Shown: in pieces, positions 35,672 through 49,517 of the stretch
Numbering within the stretch: position 1 is the first letter of the stretch
Layout: every line of letters starts with the position of its first letter
Assembly (NCBI RefSeq): GCF_051020975.1
Contig: NW_027478165.1
Location: 1,208,001-1,272,000 of the forward strand
Reading direction: 5' to 3'
DNA from: Osmia lignaria lignaria
Taxonomy: Eukaryota; Arthropoda; Insecta; Hymenoptera; Megachilidae
DNA length: 64,000 nucleotides
Program-made: the position numbers and the translations under genes
The notes under the pieces: generated by a model
The model's database searches: none
What the model saw: only the letters and a program-made list of their open reading frames with translations
What the model was told of the DNA's origin: nothing

Positions 35672-37281
35672 GATCAGATGCGTAGGTCTCGAGATATATC
35701 AAGATATTTAAAAGTTCCGAAGCCGCACCAACATAATAGAGATACAGAAACACCGTGGCCCCTTTCTTTGAGATAACTCTGCACTATTGCGAGCTGGAAA
35801 TGCCACTTCCAGTTTAGCTGTGCAGAAGAAGAACAACAAGAAGAAGAAATATCTCGAAATATGTCCGTTAGGCCCCTTCCCATGAGATAAATCTGCAAAT
35901 ATCTCGGAAACGAAGCGAGCTATGGCAAAATGTTAAGAGACCTTTTTTGTAGAGAATTAAGTTTCCTACTTTTTATGTTCTACGATATTTTTTGATCAGA
36001 AGCGTAGTTTTCGAGATATATCGAGATATTTAAAAGTTCCGAAGCCGCACCAACATAATAGAGATACAGAAACACCGTGGCCCCTTTCTTTGAGATAACT
36101 CTGCACTAGTGCGAGCCGCAAATGCCACTTCCAGCTTAGCTGTGCAGAAGAAGAACAACAAGAAGAAGAAATATCTCGAAATATGTCCGTCAGGCCCCTT
36201 CCCTTGAGATATATCTGCAAATATCTCGGAAACGAAGCGAGCTATGGCAAAATGTTAAGAGACCTTTTTTGTAGAGAATTATGTTTCCTACAATTTATGT
36301 TCTATGATATTTTTTGATCAGAAGCGTAGTTTTCGTGATATATCGAGATATTTAAAAGTTCCGAAGCCGCACCAACATAATAGAGATACAGAAACACCGT
36401 GGCCCCTTTCTTTGAGATAACTCTGCACTAGTGCGAGCCGCAAATGCCACTTCCAGCTTAGCTGTGCAGAAGAAGAACAACAAGAAGAAGAAATATCTCG
36501 AAATATGTCCGTCAGGCCCCTTCCCTTGAGATAAATATGCAAATATCTCGGAAACGAAGCGAGCTATGGCAAAATGTTAAGAGACCTTTTTTGTAGAGAA
36601 TTAAGTTTCCTACTTTTTATGTTCTATGATATTTTTTGATCAGATGCGTAGTTCTCGAGATATATCAAGATATTTAAAAGTTCCGAAGCCGCACCAACAT
36701 AATAGAGATACAGAAACACCGTGGCCCCTTTCTTTGAGATATCTCTGCACTATTGCGAGCTGCAAATGCCACTTCCAGTTTAGCTGTGCAGAAGAAGAAC
36801 AACAAGAAGAAGAAATATCTCGAAATATGTCCGTTAGGCCCCTTCCCTTGAGATAAATCTGCAAATATCTCGGAAACGAAGCGAGCTATGGCAAAATGTT
36901 AAGAGACCTTTTTTGTAGAGAATTAAGTTTCCTACTTTTTATGTTGTATGATATTTTTTGATCAGAAGCGTAGTTTTCGAGATATATCGAGATATTTAAA
37001 AGTTCCGAAGCCGCACCAACATAATAGAGATACAGAAACACCGTGGCCCCTTTTTTTGAGATAACTCTGCACTGTTGCGAGCTGCAAATGCCACTTCCAG
37101 CTTAGCTGTGCAGAGGAAGAACAACAAGAAGAAGAAATATCTCGAAATATGTCCGTCAGGCCCCTTCCCTTGAGATATATCTGCAAATATCTCGGAAACG
37201 AAGCGAGCTATGGCAAAATGTTAAGAGACCTTTTTTGTAGAGAATTAAGTTTCCTACCTTTTATGTTCTATGATATTTTTT
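35672..37281. repeat. Five-monomer segment paired with 41146-42755
   Basis: Ordered monomers at 35672, 35994, 36316, 36638 and 36960 match those 5474 bp (17 monomers) downstream. Shared rare variants are GTAGGTCTCGAG, CCCATGAGAT, GTTTTCGTGATAT and GCACTGTTGCG. Confidence 0.85.
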
Positions 37282-37925
37282 GATCAGAAGCGTAGTTCTC
37301 GAGATATATCAAGATATTTAAAAGATCCGAAGCCGCACCAACATAATAGAGGTACAGAAACACCGTGGCCCCCTTCTTTGAGATAACTCTGCACTAGTGC
37401 GAGCCGCAAATGCCACTTCCAGCTTAGCTGTGCAGAAGAAGAACAACAAGAAGAAGAAATATCTCGAAATATGTACGTCAGGCCCCTTCCCTTGAGATAA
37501 ATATGCAAATATCTCGGAAACGAAGCGAGCTGTGGCAAAATGTTAAGAGACCGTTGTTGTAGAGAATTAAGTTTCCTACTTTTCATGTTCTATGATATTT
37601 TTTGATCAGACGCGTAGTTCTCGAGATATATCAAGATATTTAAAAGTTCCGAAGCCGCACCAACATAATAGAGATACAGAAACACCGTGGCACCTTTCTT
37701 TGAGATAACTCTGCACTATTGCGAGCTGCAAATGCCACTTCCAGCTTAGCTGTGCAGAAGAAGAACAACAAGAAGAAGAAATATCTCGAAATATGTCCGT
37801 CAGGCCCCTTCCCTTGAGATAAATCTGCAAATATCTCGGAAACGAAGAGAGCTATGGCAAAATGTTAAGAGAACTTTTTTGTAGAGAATTATGTTTCCTA
37901 CAATTTATGTTGTATGATATTTTTT

Positions 37926-39213
37926 GATCAGAAGCGTAGTTTTCGAGATATATCGAGATATTTAAAAGTTCCGAAGCCGCACCAACATAATAGAGGTACA
38001 GAAACACCGTGGCCTCTTTCTGTGAGATAACACTGCACTATTGCGAGCTGCAAATGCCACTTCGAGCTTAGCTGTGCAGAAGAAGAACAACAAGAAGAAG
38101 AAATATCTCGAAATATGTCCGTCAGACCCCTTCCCTTGAGATGAATCTGCAAATATCTCGGAAACGAAGCGAGCTATGGCAAAATGTTAAGAGACCTTTT
38201 TTGTAGAGAATTAAGTTTCCTACTTTTTATGTTCTATGATATTTTTTGATCAGAAGCGTAGTTTTCGAGATATATCGAGATATTTGAAAGTTCCGAAGCC
38301 GCACCAACATAATAGAGATACAGAAACACCGTGGCCCCTTTCTTTGAGATAACTCTGCACTAGTGCGAGCCGCAAATGCCACTTCCAGCTTAGCTGTGCA
38401 GAAGAAGAACAACAAGAAGAAGAAATATCTCGAAATATGTCCGTCAGGCCCCTTCCTTTGGGATAAATATGCAAATATCTCGGAAACGAAGCGAGCTATG
38501 GCAAAATGTTGAGAGACCTTTTTTGTAGAGAATTAAGTTTCCTACCTTTTATGTTCTATGATATTTTTTGATCAGATGCGTAATTCTCGAGATATATCAA
38601 GATATTTAAAAGTTCCGAAGCCGCACCAACATAATAGAGATAAAGAAACACCGTGGCCCCTTTCTTTGAGATAACTCTGCACTATTGCGCGCTGCAAATG
38701 CCACTTCCAGCTTAGCTGTGCAGAAGAAGAACAACAAAAAGAAGAAATATCTCGAAATATGTCCGTCAGGCCCCTTCCCTTGAGATAAATCTGCAAATAT
38801 CTCGGAAACGAAGCGAGCTATGGCAAAATGTTAAGAGACCTTTTTTGTAGAGAATTATGTTTCCTACAATTTATGTTCTATGATATTTTTTGATCAGAAG
38901 CGTAGTTTTCGAGATATATCGAGATATTTAAAAGTTCCGAAGCCGCACCAACATAATAGAGATACAGAAACACCGTGGCCCCTTTCTTTGAGATAACTCT
39001 GCACTAGTGCGAGCCGCAAATGCCACTTCCAGCTTAGCTGTGCAGAAGAAGAACAACAAGAAGAAGAAATATCTCGAAATATGTCCGTCAGGCCCCTTCC
39101 CTTGAGATAAATATGCAAATATCTCGGAAACGAAGCGAGCTATGGCAAAATCTTAAGAGACCTTTTTTGTAGAGAATTAAGTTTCCTACTTTTTATGTTC
39201 TATGATATTTTTT
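37926..39213. repeat. Four monomers of a five-monomer-spaced repeat, copy 1
   Basis: Monomers at 37926, 38248, 38570 and 38892 recur 1610 bp (5 monomers) downstream. Markers are CTGTGAGATAACACTGC with CTTCGAGC, GATATTTGAAAG, GTAATTCTCGAG with GATAAAGAAAC and CAACAAAAAGAAG, and TCTTAAGAGACC. The GTAATTCTCGAG monomer occurs a third time at 43078. Confidence 0.85.
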
Positions 39214-39535
39214 GATCAGAAGCGTAGTTTTCGAGATATATCGAGATATTTAAAAGTTCCGAAGCCGCACCAACATAATAGAGATACAGAAACACCGTGG
39301 CCCCTTTCTTTGAGATAACTCTGCAATATTGCGAGCTGCAAATGCCACTTCCAGCTTAGCTGTGCAGAGGAAGAACAACAAGAAGAAGAAATATCTCGAA
39401 ATATGTCCGTCAGGCCAGTTCCTTTGAGCTGAATCTGCAAATATCTCGGAAACGAAGCGAGCTATGGCAAAATGGTAAGAGACCTTTTTTGTAGAGAATT
39501 AAGTTTCCTACGTTTTATGTTCGATGATATTTTTT

Positions 39536-40823
39536 GATCAGATGCGTAGTTCTCGAGATATATCCAGATATTTAAAAGTTCCGAAGCTGCACCAACATAA
39601 TAGAGGTACAGAAACACCGTGGCCTCTTTCTGTGAGATAACACTGCACTATTGCGAGCTGCAAATGCCACTTCGAGCTTAGCTGTGCAGAAGAAGAACAA
39701 CAAGAAGAAGAAATATCTCGAAATATGTCCGTCAGACCCCTTCCCTTGAGATGAATCTGCAAATATCTCGGAAACGAAGCGAGCTATGGCAAAATGTTAA
39801 GAGACCTTTTTTGTAGAGAACTAAGTTTCCTACTTTTTATGTTCTATGATATTTTTTGATCAGAAGCGTAGTTTTCGAGATATATCGAGATATTTGAAAG
39901 TTCCGAAGCCGCACCAACATAATAGAGATACAGAAACACCGTGGCCCCTTTCTTTGAGATAACTCTGCACTAGTGCGAGCCGCAAATGCCACTTCCAGCT
40001 TAGCTGTGCAGAAGAAGAACAACAAGAAGAAGAAATATCTCGAAATATGTCCGTCAGGCCCCTTCCCTTGAGATAAATATGCAAATATCTCGGAAACGAA
40101 GCGAGCTATGGCAAAATGTTGAGAGACCTTTTTTGTAGAGAATTAAGTTTCCTACCTTTTATGTTCTATGATATTTTTTGATCAGATGCGTAATTCTCGA
40201 GATATATCAAGATATTTAAAAGTTCCGAAGCCGCACCAACATAATAGAGATAAAGAAACACCGTGGCCCCTTTCTTTGAGATAACTCTGCACTATTGCGC
40301 GCTGCGAATGCCACTTCCAGCTTAGCTGTGCAGAAGAAGAACAACAAAAAGAAGAAATATCTCGAAATATGTCCGTCAGGCCCCTTCCCTTGAGATAAAT
40401 CTGCAAATATCTCGGAAACGAAGCGAGCTATGGCAAAATGTTAAGAGACCTTTTTTGTAGAGAATTATGTTTCCTACAATTTATGTTCTATGATATTTTT
40501 TGATCAGAAGCGTAGTTTTCGAGATATATCGAGATATTTAAAAGTTCCGAAGCCGCACCAACATAATAGAGATACAGAAACACCGTGGCCCCTTTCTTTG
40601 AGATAACTCTGCACTAGTGCGAGCCGCAAATGCCACTTCCAGCTTAGCTGTGCAGAAGAAGAACAACAAGAAGAAGCAATATCTCGAAATATGTCCGTCA
40701 GGCCCCTTCCCTTGAGATAAATATGCAAATATCTCGGAAACGAAGCGAGCTATGGCAAAATCTTAAGAGACCTTTTTTGTAGAGAATTAAGTTTCCTACT
40801 TTTTATGTTCTATGATATTTTTT
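39536..40823. repeat. Four monomers of a five-monomer-spaced repeat, copy 2
   Basis: Second copy of 37926-39213 with the same marker order. It also matches 35028-35671 at an offset of 14 monomers (4508 bp) through CTGTGAGATAACACTGC and the following GATATTTGAAAG monomer. Private changes include GCTGCGAATG and AGAAGCAATATC. Confidence 0.85.
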
Positions 40824-41145
40824 GATCAGATGCGTAGTTCTCGAGATATATCAAGATATTTAAAAGTTCCGAAGCCGCACCAACATAATAGAGATACAGA
40901 AACACCGTGGCCCCTTTCTTTGAGATAACTCTGCACTAGTGCGAGCCGCAAATGCCACTTCCAGCTTAGCTGTGCAGAAGAAGAACAACAAGAAGAAGAA
41001 ATATCTCGAAATATGTCCGTCAGGCCCCTTCCCTTGAGATAAATCTGCAAATATCTCGGAAACGAAGCGAGCTATGGCAAAATGTTAAGAGACCTTTTTT
41101 GTAGAGAATTAAGTTTCCTACTTTTTATGTTCTATGATATTTTTT

Positions 41146-42755
41146 GATCAGATGCGTAGGTCTCGAGATATATCAAGATATTTAAAAGTTCCGAAGCCGC
41201 ACCAACATAATAGAGATACAGAAACACCGTGGCCCCTTTCTTTGAGATAACTCTGCACTATTGCGAGCTGGAAATGCCACTTCCAGTTTAGCTGTGCAGA
41301 AGAAGAACAACAAGAAGAAGAAATATCTCGAAATATGTCCGTTAGGCCCCTTCCCATGAGATAAATCTGCAAATATCTCGGAAACGAAGCGAGCTATGGC
41401 AAAATGTTAAGAGATCTTTTTTGTAGAGAATTAAGTTTCCTACTTTTTATGTTCTATGATATTTTTTGATCAGAAGCGTAGTTTTCGAGATATATCGAGA
41501 TATTTAAAAGTTCCGAAGCCGCACCAACATAATAGAGATACAGAAACACCGTGGCCCCTTTCTTTGAGATAACTCTGCACTAGTGCGAGCCGCGAATGCC
41601 ACTTCCAGCTTAGCTGTGCAGAAGAAGAACAACAAGAAGAAGAAATATCTCGAAATATGTCCGTCAGGCCCCTTCCCTTGAGATATATCTGCAAATATCT
41701 CGGAAACGAAGCGAGCTATGGCAAAATGTTAAGAGACCTTTTTTGTAGAGAATTATGTTTCCTACAATTTATGTTCTATGATATTTTTTGATCAGAAGCG
41801 TAGTTTTCGTGATATATCGAGATATTTAAAAGTTCCGAAGCCGCACCAACATAATAGAGATACAGAAACACCGTGGCCCCTTTCTTTGAGATAACTCTGC
41901 ACTAGTGCGAGCCGCAAATGCCACTTCCAGCTTAGCTGTGCAGAAGAAGAACAACAAGAAGAAGAAATATCTCGAAATATGTCCGTCAGGCCCCTTCCCT
42001 TGAGATAAATATGCAAATATCTCGGAAACGAAGCGAGCTATGGCAAAATGTTAAGAGACCTTTTTTGTAGAGAATTAAGTTTCCTACTTTTTATGTTCTA
42101 TGATATTTTTTGATCAGATGCGTAGTTCTCGAGATATATCAAGATATTTAAAAGTTCCGAAGCCGCACCAACATAATAGAGATACAGAAACACCGTGGCC
42201 CCTTTCTTTGAGATAACTCTGCACTATTGCGAGCTGGAAATGCCACTTCCAGTTTAGCTGTGCAGAAGAAGAACAACAAGAAGAAGAAATATCTCGAAAT
42301 ATGTCCGTTAGGCCCCTTCCCTTGAGATAAATCTGCAAATATCTCGGAAACGAAGCGAGCTATGGCAAAATGTTAAGAGACCTTTTTTGTAGAGAATTAA
42401 GTTTCCTACTTTTTATGTTGTATGATATTTTTTGATCAGAAGCGTAGTTTTCGAGATATATCGAGATATTTAAAAGTTCCGAAGCCGCACCAACATAATA
42501 GAGATACAGAAACACCGTGGCCCCTTTCTTTGAGATAACTCTGCACTGTTGCGAGCTGCAAATGCCACTTCCAGCTTAGCTGTGCAGAGGAAGAACAACA
42601 AGAAGAAGAAATATCTCGAAATATGTCCGTCAGGCCCCTTCCCTTGAGATATATCTGCAAATATCTCGGAAACGAAGCGAGCTATGGCAAAATGTTAAGA
42701 GACCTTTTTTGTAGAGAATTATGTTTCCTACAATTTATGTTCTATGATATTTTTT
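41146..42755. repeat. Five-monomer segment paired with 35672-37281
   Basis: Carries the same ordered variants as its partner. Its fourth monomer (42112) differs: it has GATAACTC and CTGGAAATG where 36638 has GATATCTC and CTGCAAATG, a patch that looks like conversion by another monomer type. Confidence 0.83.
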
Positions 42756-45700
42756 GATCAGAAGCGTAGTTTTCGAGATATATCGAGATATTTAAAAGTT
42801 CCGAAGCCGCACCGACATAATAGAGATACAGAAACACCGTGGCCCCTTTCTTTGAGATAACTCTGCACTAGTGCGAGCCGCAAATGCCACTTCCAGCTTA
42901 GCTGTGCAGAAGAAGAACAACAAGAAGAAGAAATATCTCGAAATATGTCCGTCAGGCCCCTTCCCTTGAGATAAATATGCAAATATCTCGGAAACGAAGC
43001 GAGCTATGGCAAAATGTTGAGAGACCTTTTTTGTAGAGAATTAAGTTTCCTACCTTTTATGTTCTATGATATTTTTTGATCAGATGCGTAATTCTCGAGA
43101 TATATCAAGATATTTAAAAGTTCCGAAGCCGCACCAACATAATAGAGATAAAGAAACACCGTGGCCCCTTTCTTTGAGATAACTCTGCACTATTGCGCGC
43201 TGCAAATGCCACTTCCAGCTTAGCTGTGCAGAAGAAGAACAACAAAAAGAAGAAATATCTCGAAATATGTCCGTCAGGCCCCTTCCCTTGAGATAAATCT
43301 GCAAATATCTCGGAAACGAAGCGAGCTATGGCAAAATGTTAAGAGACCTTTTTTGTAGAGAATTATGTTTCCTACAATTTATGTTCTATGATATTTTTTG
43401 ATCAGAAGCGTAGTTTTCGTGATATATCGAGATATTTAAAAGTTCCGAAGCCGCACCAACATAATAGAGATACAGAAACACCGTGGCCCCTTTCTTTAAG
43501 ATAACTCTGCACTAGTGCGAGCCGCAAATGCCACTTCCAGCTTAGCTGTGCAGAAGAAGAACAACAAGAAGAAGAAATATCTCGAAATATGTCCGTCAGG
43601 CCCCTTCCCTTGAGATAAATATGCAAATATCTCGGAAACGAAGCGAGCTATGGCAAAATGTTAAGAGACCTTTTTTGTAGAGAATTAAGTTTCCTACTTT
43701 TTATGTTCTATGATATTTTTTGATCAGATGCGTAGTTCTCGAGATATATCAAGATATTTAAAAGTTCCGAAGCCGCACCAACATAATAGAGATACAGAAA
43801 CACCGTGGCCCCTTTCTTTGAGATAACTCTGCACTATTGCGAGCTGGAAATGCCACTTCCAGTTTAGCTGTGCAGAAGAAGAACAACAAGAAGAAGAAAT
43901 ATCTCGAAATATGTCCGTTAGGCCCCTTCCCTTGAGATAAATCTGCAAATATCTCGGAAACGAAGCGAGCTATGGCAAAATGTTAAGAGACCTTTTTTGT
44001 AGAGAATTAAGTTTCCTACTTTTTATGTTGTATGATATTTTTTGATCAGAAGCGTAGTTTTCGAGATATATAGAGATATTTAAAAGTTCCGAAGCCGCAC
44101 CAACATAATAGAGATACAGAAACACCGTGGCCCCTTTCTTTGAGATAACTCTGCACTGTTGCGAGCTGCAAATGGCACTTCCAGCTTAGCTGTGCAGAGG
44201 AAGAACAACAAGAAGAAGAAATATCTCGAAATATGTCCGTCAGGCCCCTTCCCTTGAGATATATCTGCAAATATCTCGGAAACGAAGCGAGCTATGGCAA
44301 AATGTTAAGAGACCTTTTTTGTAGAGAATTAAGTTTCCTACCTTTTATGTTCTATGATATTTTTTGATCAGATGCGTAGTTCTCGAGATATATCAAGATA
44401 TTTAAAAGTTCCGAAGCCGCACCAACATAATAGAGATACAGAAACACCGTGGCCCCTTTCTTTGAGATAACTCTGCACTATTGCGAGCTGCAAATGCCAC
44501 TTCCAGCTTAGCTGTGTAGAGGAAGAACAACAAGAAGAAGAAATATCTCGAAATATGTCCGTCAGGCCCCTTCCCTTGAGATATATCTGCAAATATCTCG
44601 GAAACGAATAGAGCTATGGCAAAATGTTAAGAGACCTTTTTTGTAGAGAATTATGTTTCCTACAATTTATGTTCTATGATATTTTTTGATCAGAAGCGTA
44701 GTTTTCGAGATATATCGAGATATTTAAAAGTTCCGAAGCCGCACCAACATAATAGAGATACAGAAACACCGTGGCCCCTTTCTTTGAGATAACTCTGCAC
44801 TAGTGCGAGCCGCAAATGCCACTTCCAGCTTAGCTGTGCAGAAGAAGAACAACAAGAAGAAGAAATATCTCGAAATATGTCCGTCAGGCCCCTTCCCTTG
44901 AGATAAATATGCAAATATCTCGGAAACGAAGCGAGCTATGGCAAAATGTTAAGAGACCTTTTTTGTAGAGAATTAAGTTTCCTACTTTTTATGTTCTACG
45001 ATATTTTTTGATCAGATGCGTAGTTCTCGAGATATATCAAGATATTTAAAAGTTCCGAAGCCGCACCAACATAATAGAGATACAGAAACACCGTGGCCCC
45101 TTTCTTTGAGATAACTCTGCACTATTGCGAGCTGCAAATGCCACTTCCAGCTTAGCTGTGCAGAGGAAGAACAACAAGAAGAAGAAATATCTCGAAATAT
45201 GTCCGTCAGGCCCCTTCCCTTGAGATAAATCTGCAAATATCTCGGAAACAAAGCGAGCTATGGCAAACTGTTAAGAGACCTTTTTTGTAGAGAATTAAGT
45301 TTCCTACTTTTTATGTTCTATGATATTTTTTGATCAGAAGCGTAGTTTTCGAGATATATCGAGATATTTAAAAGTTCCGAAGCCGCACCAACATAATAGA
45401 GATACAGAAACACCGTGGCCCCTTTCTTTGAGATAACTCTGCACTAGTGCGAGCCGCAAATGCCACTTCCAGCTTAGCTGTGCAGAAGAAGAACAACAAG
45501 AAGAAGAAATATCTCGAAATATTTCCGTCAGGCCCCTTCCCTTGAGATAAATATGCAAATATCTCGGAAACGAAGTGAGCTATGGCAAAATGTTAAGAGA
45601 CCTTTTTTGTAGAGAATTAGGTTTCCTACTTTTTATGTTCTATGATATTTTTTGATCAGATGCGTAGTTCTCGAGATATATCGAGATATTTAAAAGTTCC

Positions 45701-47907
45701 GAAGCCGCACCAACATAATAGAGATACAGAAACACCGTGGCCCCTTTCTTTGAGATAACTCTGCACTAGTGCGAGCCGCAAATGCCACTTCCAGCTTAGC
45801 TGTGCAGAAGAAGAACAACAAGAAGAAGAAATATCTCGAAATATGTCCGTCAGGCCCCTTCCCATGAGATAAATATGCAAATATCTCGGAAACGAAGCGA
45901 GCTATGGCAAAATGTTAAGAGACCTTTTTTGTAGAGAATTAAGTTTCCTACTTTTTATGTTCTATGATATTGTTTGATCAGATGCGTAGTTCTCGAGATA
46001 TATCAAGATATTTAAAAGTTCCGAAGCCGCACCAACATAATAGAGATACAGAAACACCGTGGCCCCTTTCTTTGAGATAACTCTGCACTATTGCGAGCTG
46101 CAAATGCCACTTCCAGCTTAGCTGTGCAGAGGAAGAACAACAAGAAGAAGAAATATCTCGAAATATGTCCGTCAGGCCAGTTCCTTTGAGCTGAATCTGC
46201 AAATATCTCGGAAACGAAGCGAGCTATGGCAAAATGTTAAGAGACGTTTATTGTAGAGAATTATGTTTCCTACAATTTATGTTCTATGATGTTTTTTGAT
46301 CAGAAGCGTAGTTCTCGAGATATATCAAGATATTTAAAAGTTCCGAAGCCGCACCAACATAATAGAGATACAGAAACACCGTGGCCCCTCTCTTTGAGAT
46401 ATCTCTGCACTATTGCGAGCTGCAAATGCCACTTCCAGCTTAGCTGTGCAGAAGAAGAACAACAAGAAGAAGAAATATCTCGAAATATGTCCGTCAGGCC
46501 CCTTCCCTTGACATAAATCTGCAAATATCTCGGAAACGAAGCGAGCTATGGCAAAATGTTAAGAGACCTTATTTGTAGAGAATTAAGTTTCCTACTTTTT
46601 ACGTTCTATGATATTTTTTGATCAGATGCGTAGTTCTCGAGATATATCAAGATATTTAAAAGTTCCGAAGCCGCACCAACATAATAGAGATACAGAAACA
46701 CCGTGGCCCCTTTCTGTGAGATAACTCTGCACTATTGCGAGCTGTAAATGCCACTTCCAGCTTAGCGGTGCAGAGGAAGAACAACAAGAAGAAGAAATAT
46801 CTCGAAATATGTCCGTCAGGCCAGTTCCTTTGAGCTGAATCTGCAAATATCTCGGAAACGAAGCGAGCTATGGCAAAATGTTAAGAGACGTTTTTTGTAG
46901 AGAATTATGTTTCCTACAATTTATGTTCTATGATATTTTTTGATCAGAAGCGTAGTTTTCGAGATATATCGAGATATTTAAAAGTTCCGAAGCCGCACCA
47001 ACATAATAAAGATACAGAAACACCGTGGCCCCTTTCTTTGAGATAACTGTGCACTAGTGCGAGCCGCAAATGCCACTTCCAGCTTAGCTGTGCAGAAGAA
47101 GAACAACAAGAAGAAGAAATATCTCGAAATATGTCCGTCAGGCCCCTTCCCTTGAGATAAATCTGCAAATATCTCGGAAACGAAGCGAGCTATGGCAAAA
47201 TGTTAAGAGACCGTTTTTGTAGAGAATTATGTTTCCTACTTTTTATGTTCTATGATATTTTTTGATGAGACGCGTAGTTCTCGAGATATATCACGATATT
47301 TAAAAGTTCCGAAGCCGCACCAACATAATAGAGATACAGAAACACCGTGGCCCCTTTCTTTGAGATAACTCTGCACTATTGCGAGCTGCAAATGCCACTT
47401 CCAGCTTAGCTGTGCAGAAGAAGAACAACAAGAAGAAGAAATATCTCGAAATATGTCCGTCAGGCCCCTTCCCTTGAGATAAATCTGCAAATATCTCGGA
47501 AACGAAGCGAGCTATGGCAAAATGGTAAGAGACCTTTTTTGTAGAGAATTATGTTTCCTACTTTTTATGTTCTATGATATTTTTTGATCAGACCCGTAGT
47601 TCTCGAGATATATCAAGATATTTAAAAGTTCCGAAGCCGCACCAACATAATAGAGATACAGAAACACCGTGGCCCCTTTCTTTGAGATATCTCTGCACTA
47701 TTGCGAGCTGCAAATGCCACTTCCATCTTAGCTGTGCAGAAGAAGAACAACAAGAAGAAGAAATATCTCGAAATATGTCCGTCAGGCCCCTTCCCTTGAC
47801 ATAAATCTGCAAATATCTCGGAAACGAAGCGAGCTATGGCAAAATGTTAAGAGACCTTATTTGTAGAGAATTAAGTTTCCTACTTTTTACGTTCTATGAT
47901 ATTTTTT

Positions 47908-49195
47908 GATCAGATGCGTAGTTCTCGATATATATCAAGATATTTAAAAGTTCCGAAACCGCACCAACATAATAGAGATACAGAAACACCGTGGCCCCTT
48001 TCTTTGAGATATCTCTGCACTATTGCGAGCTGCAAATGCCACTTCCAGCTTAGCTGTGCAGAAGAAGAACAACAAGAAGAAGAAATATCTCGAAATATGT
48101 CCGTCAGGCCCCTTCCCTTGACATAAATCTGCAAATATCTCGGAAACGAAGCGAGCTATGGCAAAATGTTAAGAGACCTTATTTGTAGAGAATTAAGTTT
48201 CCTACTTTTTACGTTCTATGATATTTTTTGATCAGATGCGTAGTTCTCGAGATATATCAAGATATTTAAAAGTTCCGAAGCCGCACCAACATAATAGAGA
48301 TACAGAAACACCGTGGCCCCTTTCTTTGAGATAACTCTGCACTATTGCGAGCTGCAAATGCCACTTCCAGCTTAGCTGTGCAGAAGAAGAACAACAAGAA
48401 GAAGAAATATCTCGAAATATGTCCGTTAGGCCCCTTCCCTTGAGATAAATCTGCAAATATCTCGGAAACGAAGCGAGCTATGGCAAAATGTTAAGAGACC
48501 TTTTTTGTAGAGAATTAAGTTTCCTACTTTTTATGTTCTATGATATTTTTTGATCAGATGCGTAGTTCTCGAGATATATCAAGATATTTAAAAGTTCCGA
48601 AGCCGCACCAACATAATAGAGATACAGAAACACCGTGGCCCCTTTCTTTGAGATAACTCTGCACTATTGCGAGCTGCAAATGCCACTTCCAGCTTAGCTG
48701 TGCAGAGGAAGAACAACAAGAAGAAGAAATATCTCGAAATATGTCCGTCAGGCCAGTTCCTTTGAGCTGAATCTGCAAATATCTCGGAAACGAAGCGAGC
48801 TATGGCAAAATGTTAAGAGACGTTTATTGTAGAGAATTATGTTTCCTACAATTTATGTTCTATGATATTTTTTGATCAGAAGCGTAGTTTTCGAGATATA
48901 TCGAGATATTTAAAAGTTCCGAAGCCGCACCAACATAATAAAGATCCAGAAACACCGTGGCCCCTTTCTTTGAGATAACTGTGCACTAGTGCGAGCCGCA
49001 AATGCCACTTCCAGCTTAGCTGTGCAGAAGAAGAACAACAAGAAGAAGAAATATCTCGAAATATGTCCGTCAGGCCCCTTCCCTTGAGATAAATCTGCAA
49101 ATATCTCGGAAACGAAGCGAGCTATGGCAAAATGTTAAGAGACCGTTTTTGTAGAGAATTAAGTTTCCTACTTTTTATGTTCTATGATATTTTTT
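47908..49195. repeat. Four-monomer segment paired with 50806-52093
   Basis: Monomers at 47908, 48230, 48552 and 48874 match those 2898 bp (9 monomers) downstream. Shared markers are CCGAAACCGC, the CTTGACATAAAT box, a subfamily C copy and ATAAAGATCCAG. Confidence 0.83.
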
Positions 49196-49517
49196 GATCA
49201 GACGCGTGGCTCTCGAGATATATCAAGATATTTAAAAGTTCCGAAGCCGCACCAACATAATAGAGATACAGAAACACCGTGGCCCCTTTCTTTGAGATAA
49301 CTCTGCACTATTGCGAGCTGCAAATGCCACTTCCGGCTTAGCTGTGCAGAAGGAGAACAACAAGAAGAAGAAATATCTCGAAATATGTCCGTCAGGCCCC
49401 TTCCCTTGAGATAAATCTGCAAATATCTCGGAAACGAAGCGAGCTATGGCAAAATGTTAAGAGACGTTTATTGTAGAGAATTATGTTTCCTACAATTTAT
49501 GTTCTATGATATTTTTT
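48874..49517. repeat. Two-monomer repeat, copy 1
   Basis: A dimer: an ATAAAGATCCAG monomer followed by a CTTCCGGCTTAG/GAAGGAGAAC monomer. It repeats immediately at 49518-50161. The second half here has the private GCGTGGCTCTCG head. Confidence 0.85.

Larger units (their letters stand above)
34706..45331. repeat. Array segment with 5-, 14- and 17-monomer spaced duplications
   Basis: Thirty-three monomers alternating B-type copies carrying AAATATGCAAAT with A-type and mixed copies. Several ordered groups recur: 35672-37281 with 41146-42755; 34706-35671 with 39214-40179; 37926-39213 with 39536-40823; 41790-42755 with 43400-44365. Two monomers (37282 and 52094) have a longer ATG-started minus-strand frame of 100 codons because a TAG upstream of the usual start is lost. 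Confidence 0.85.
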
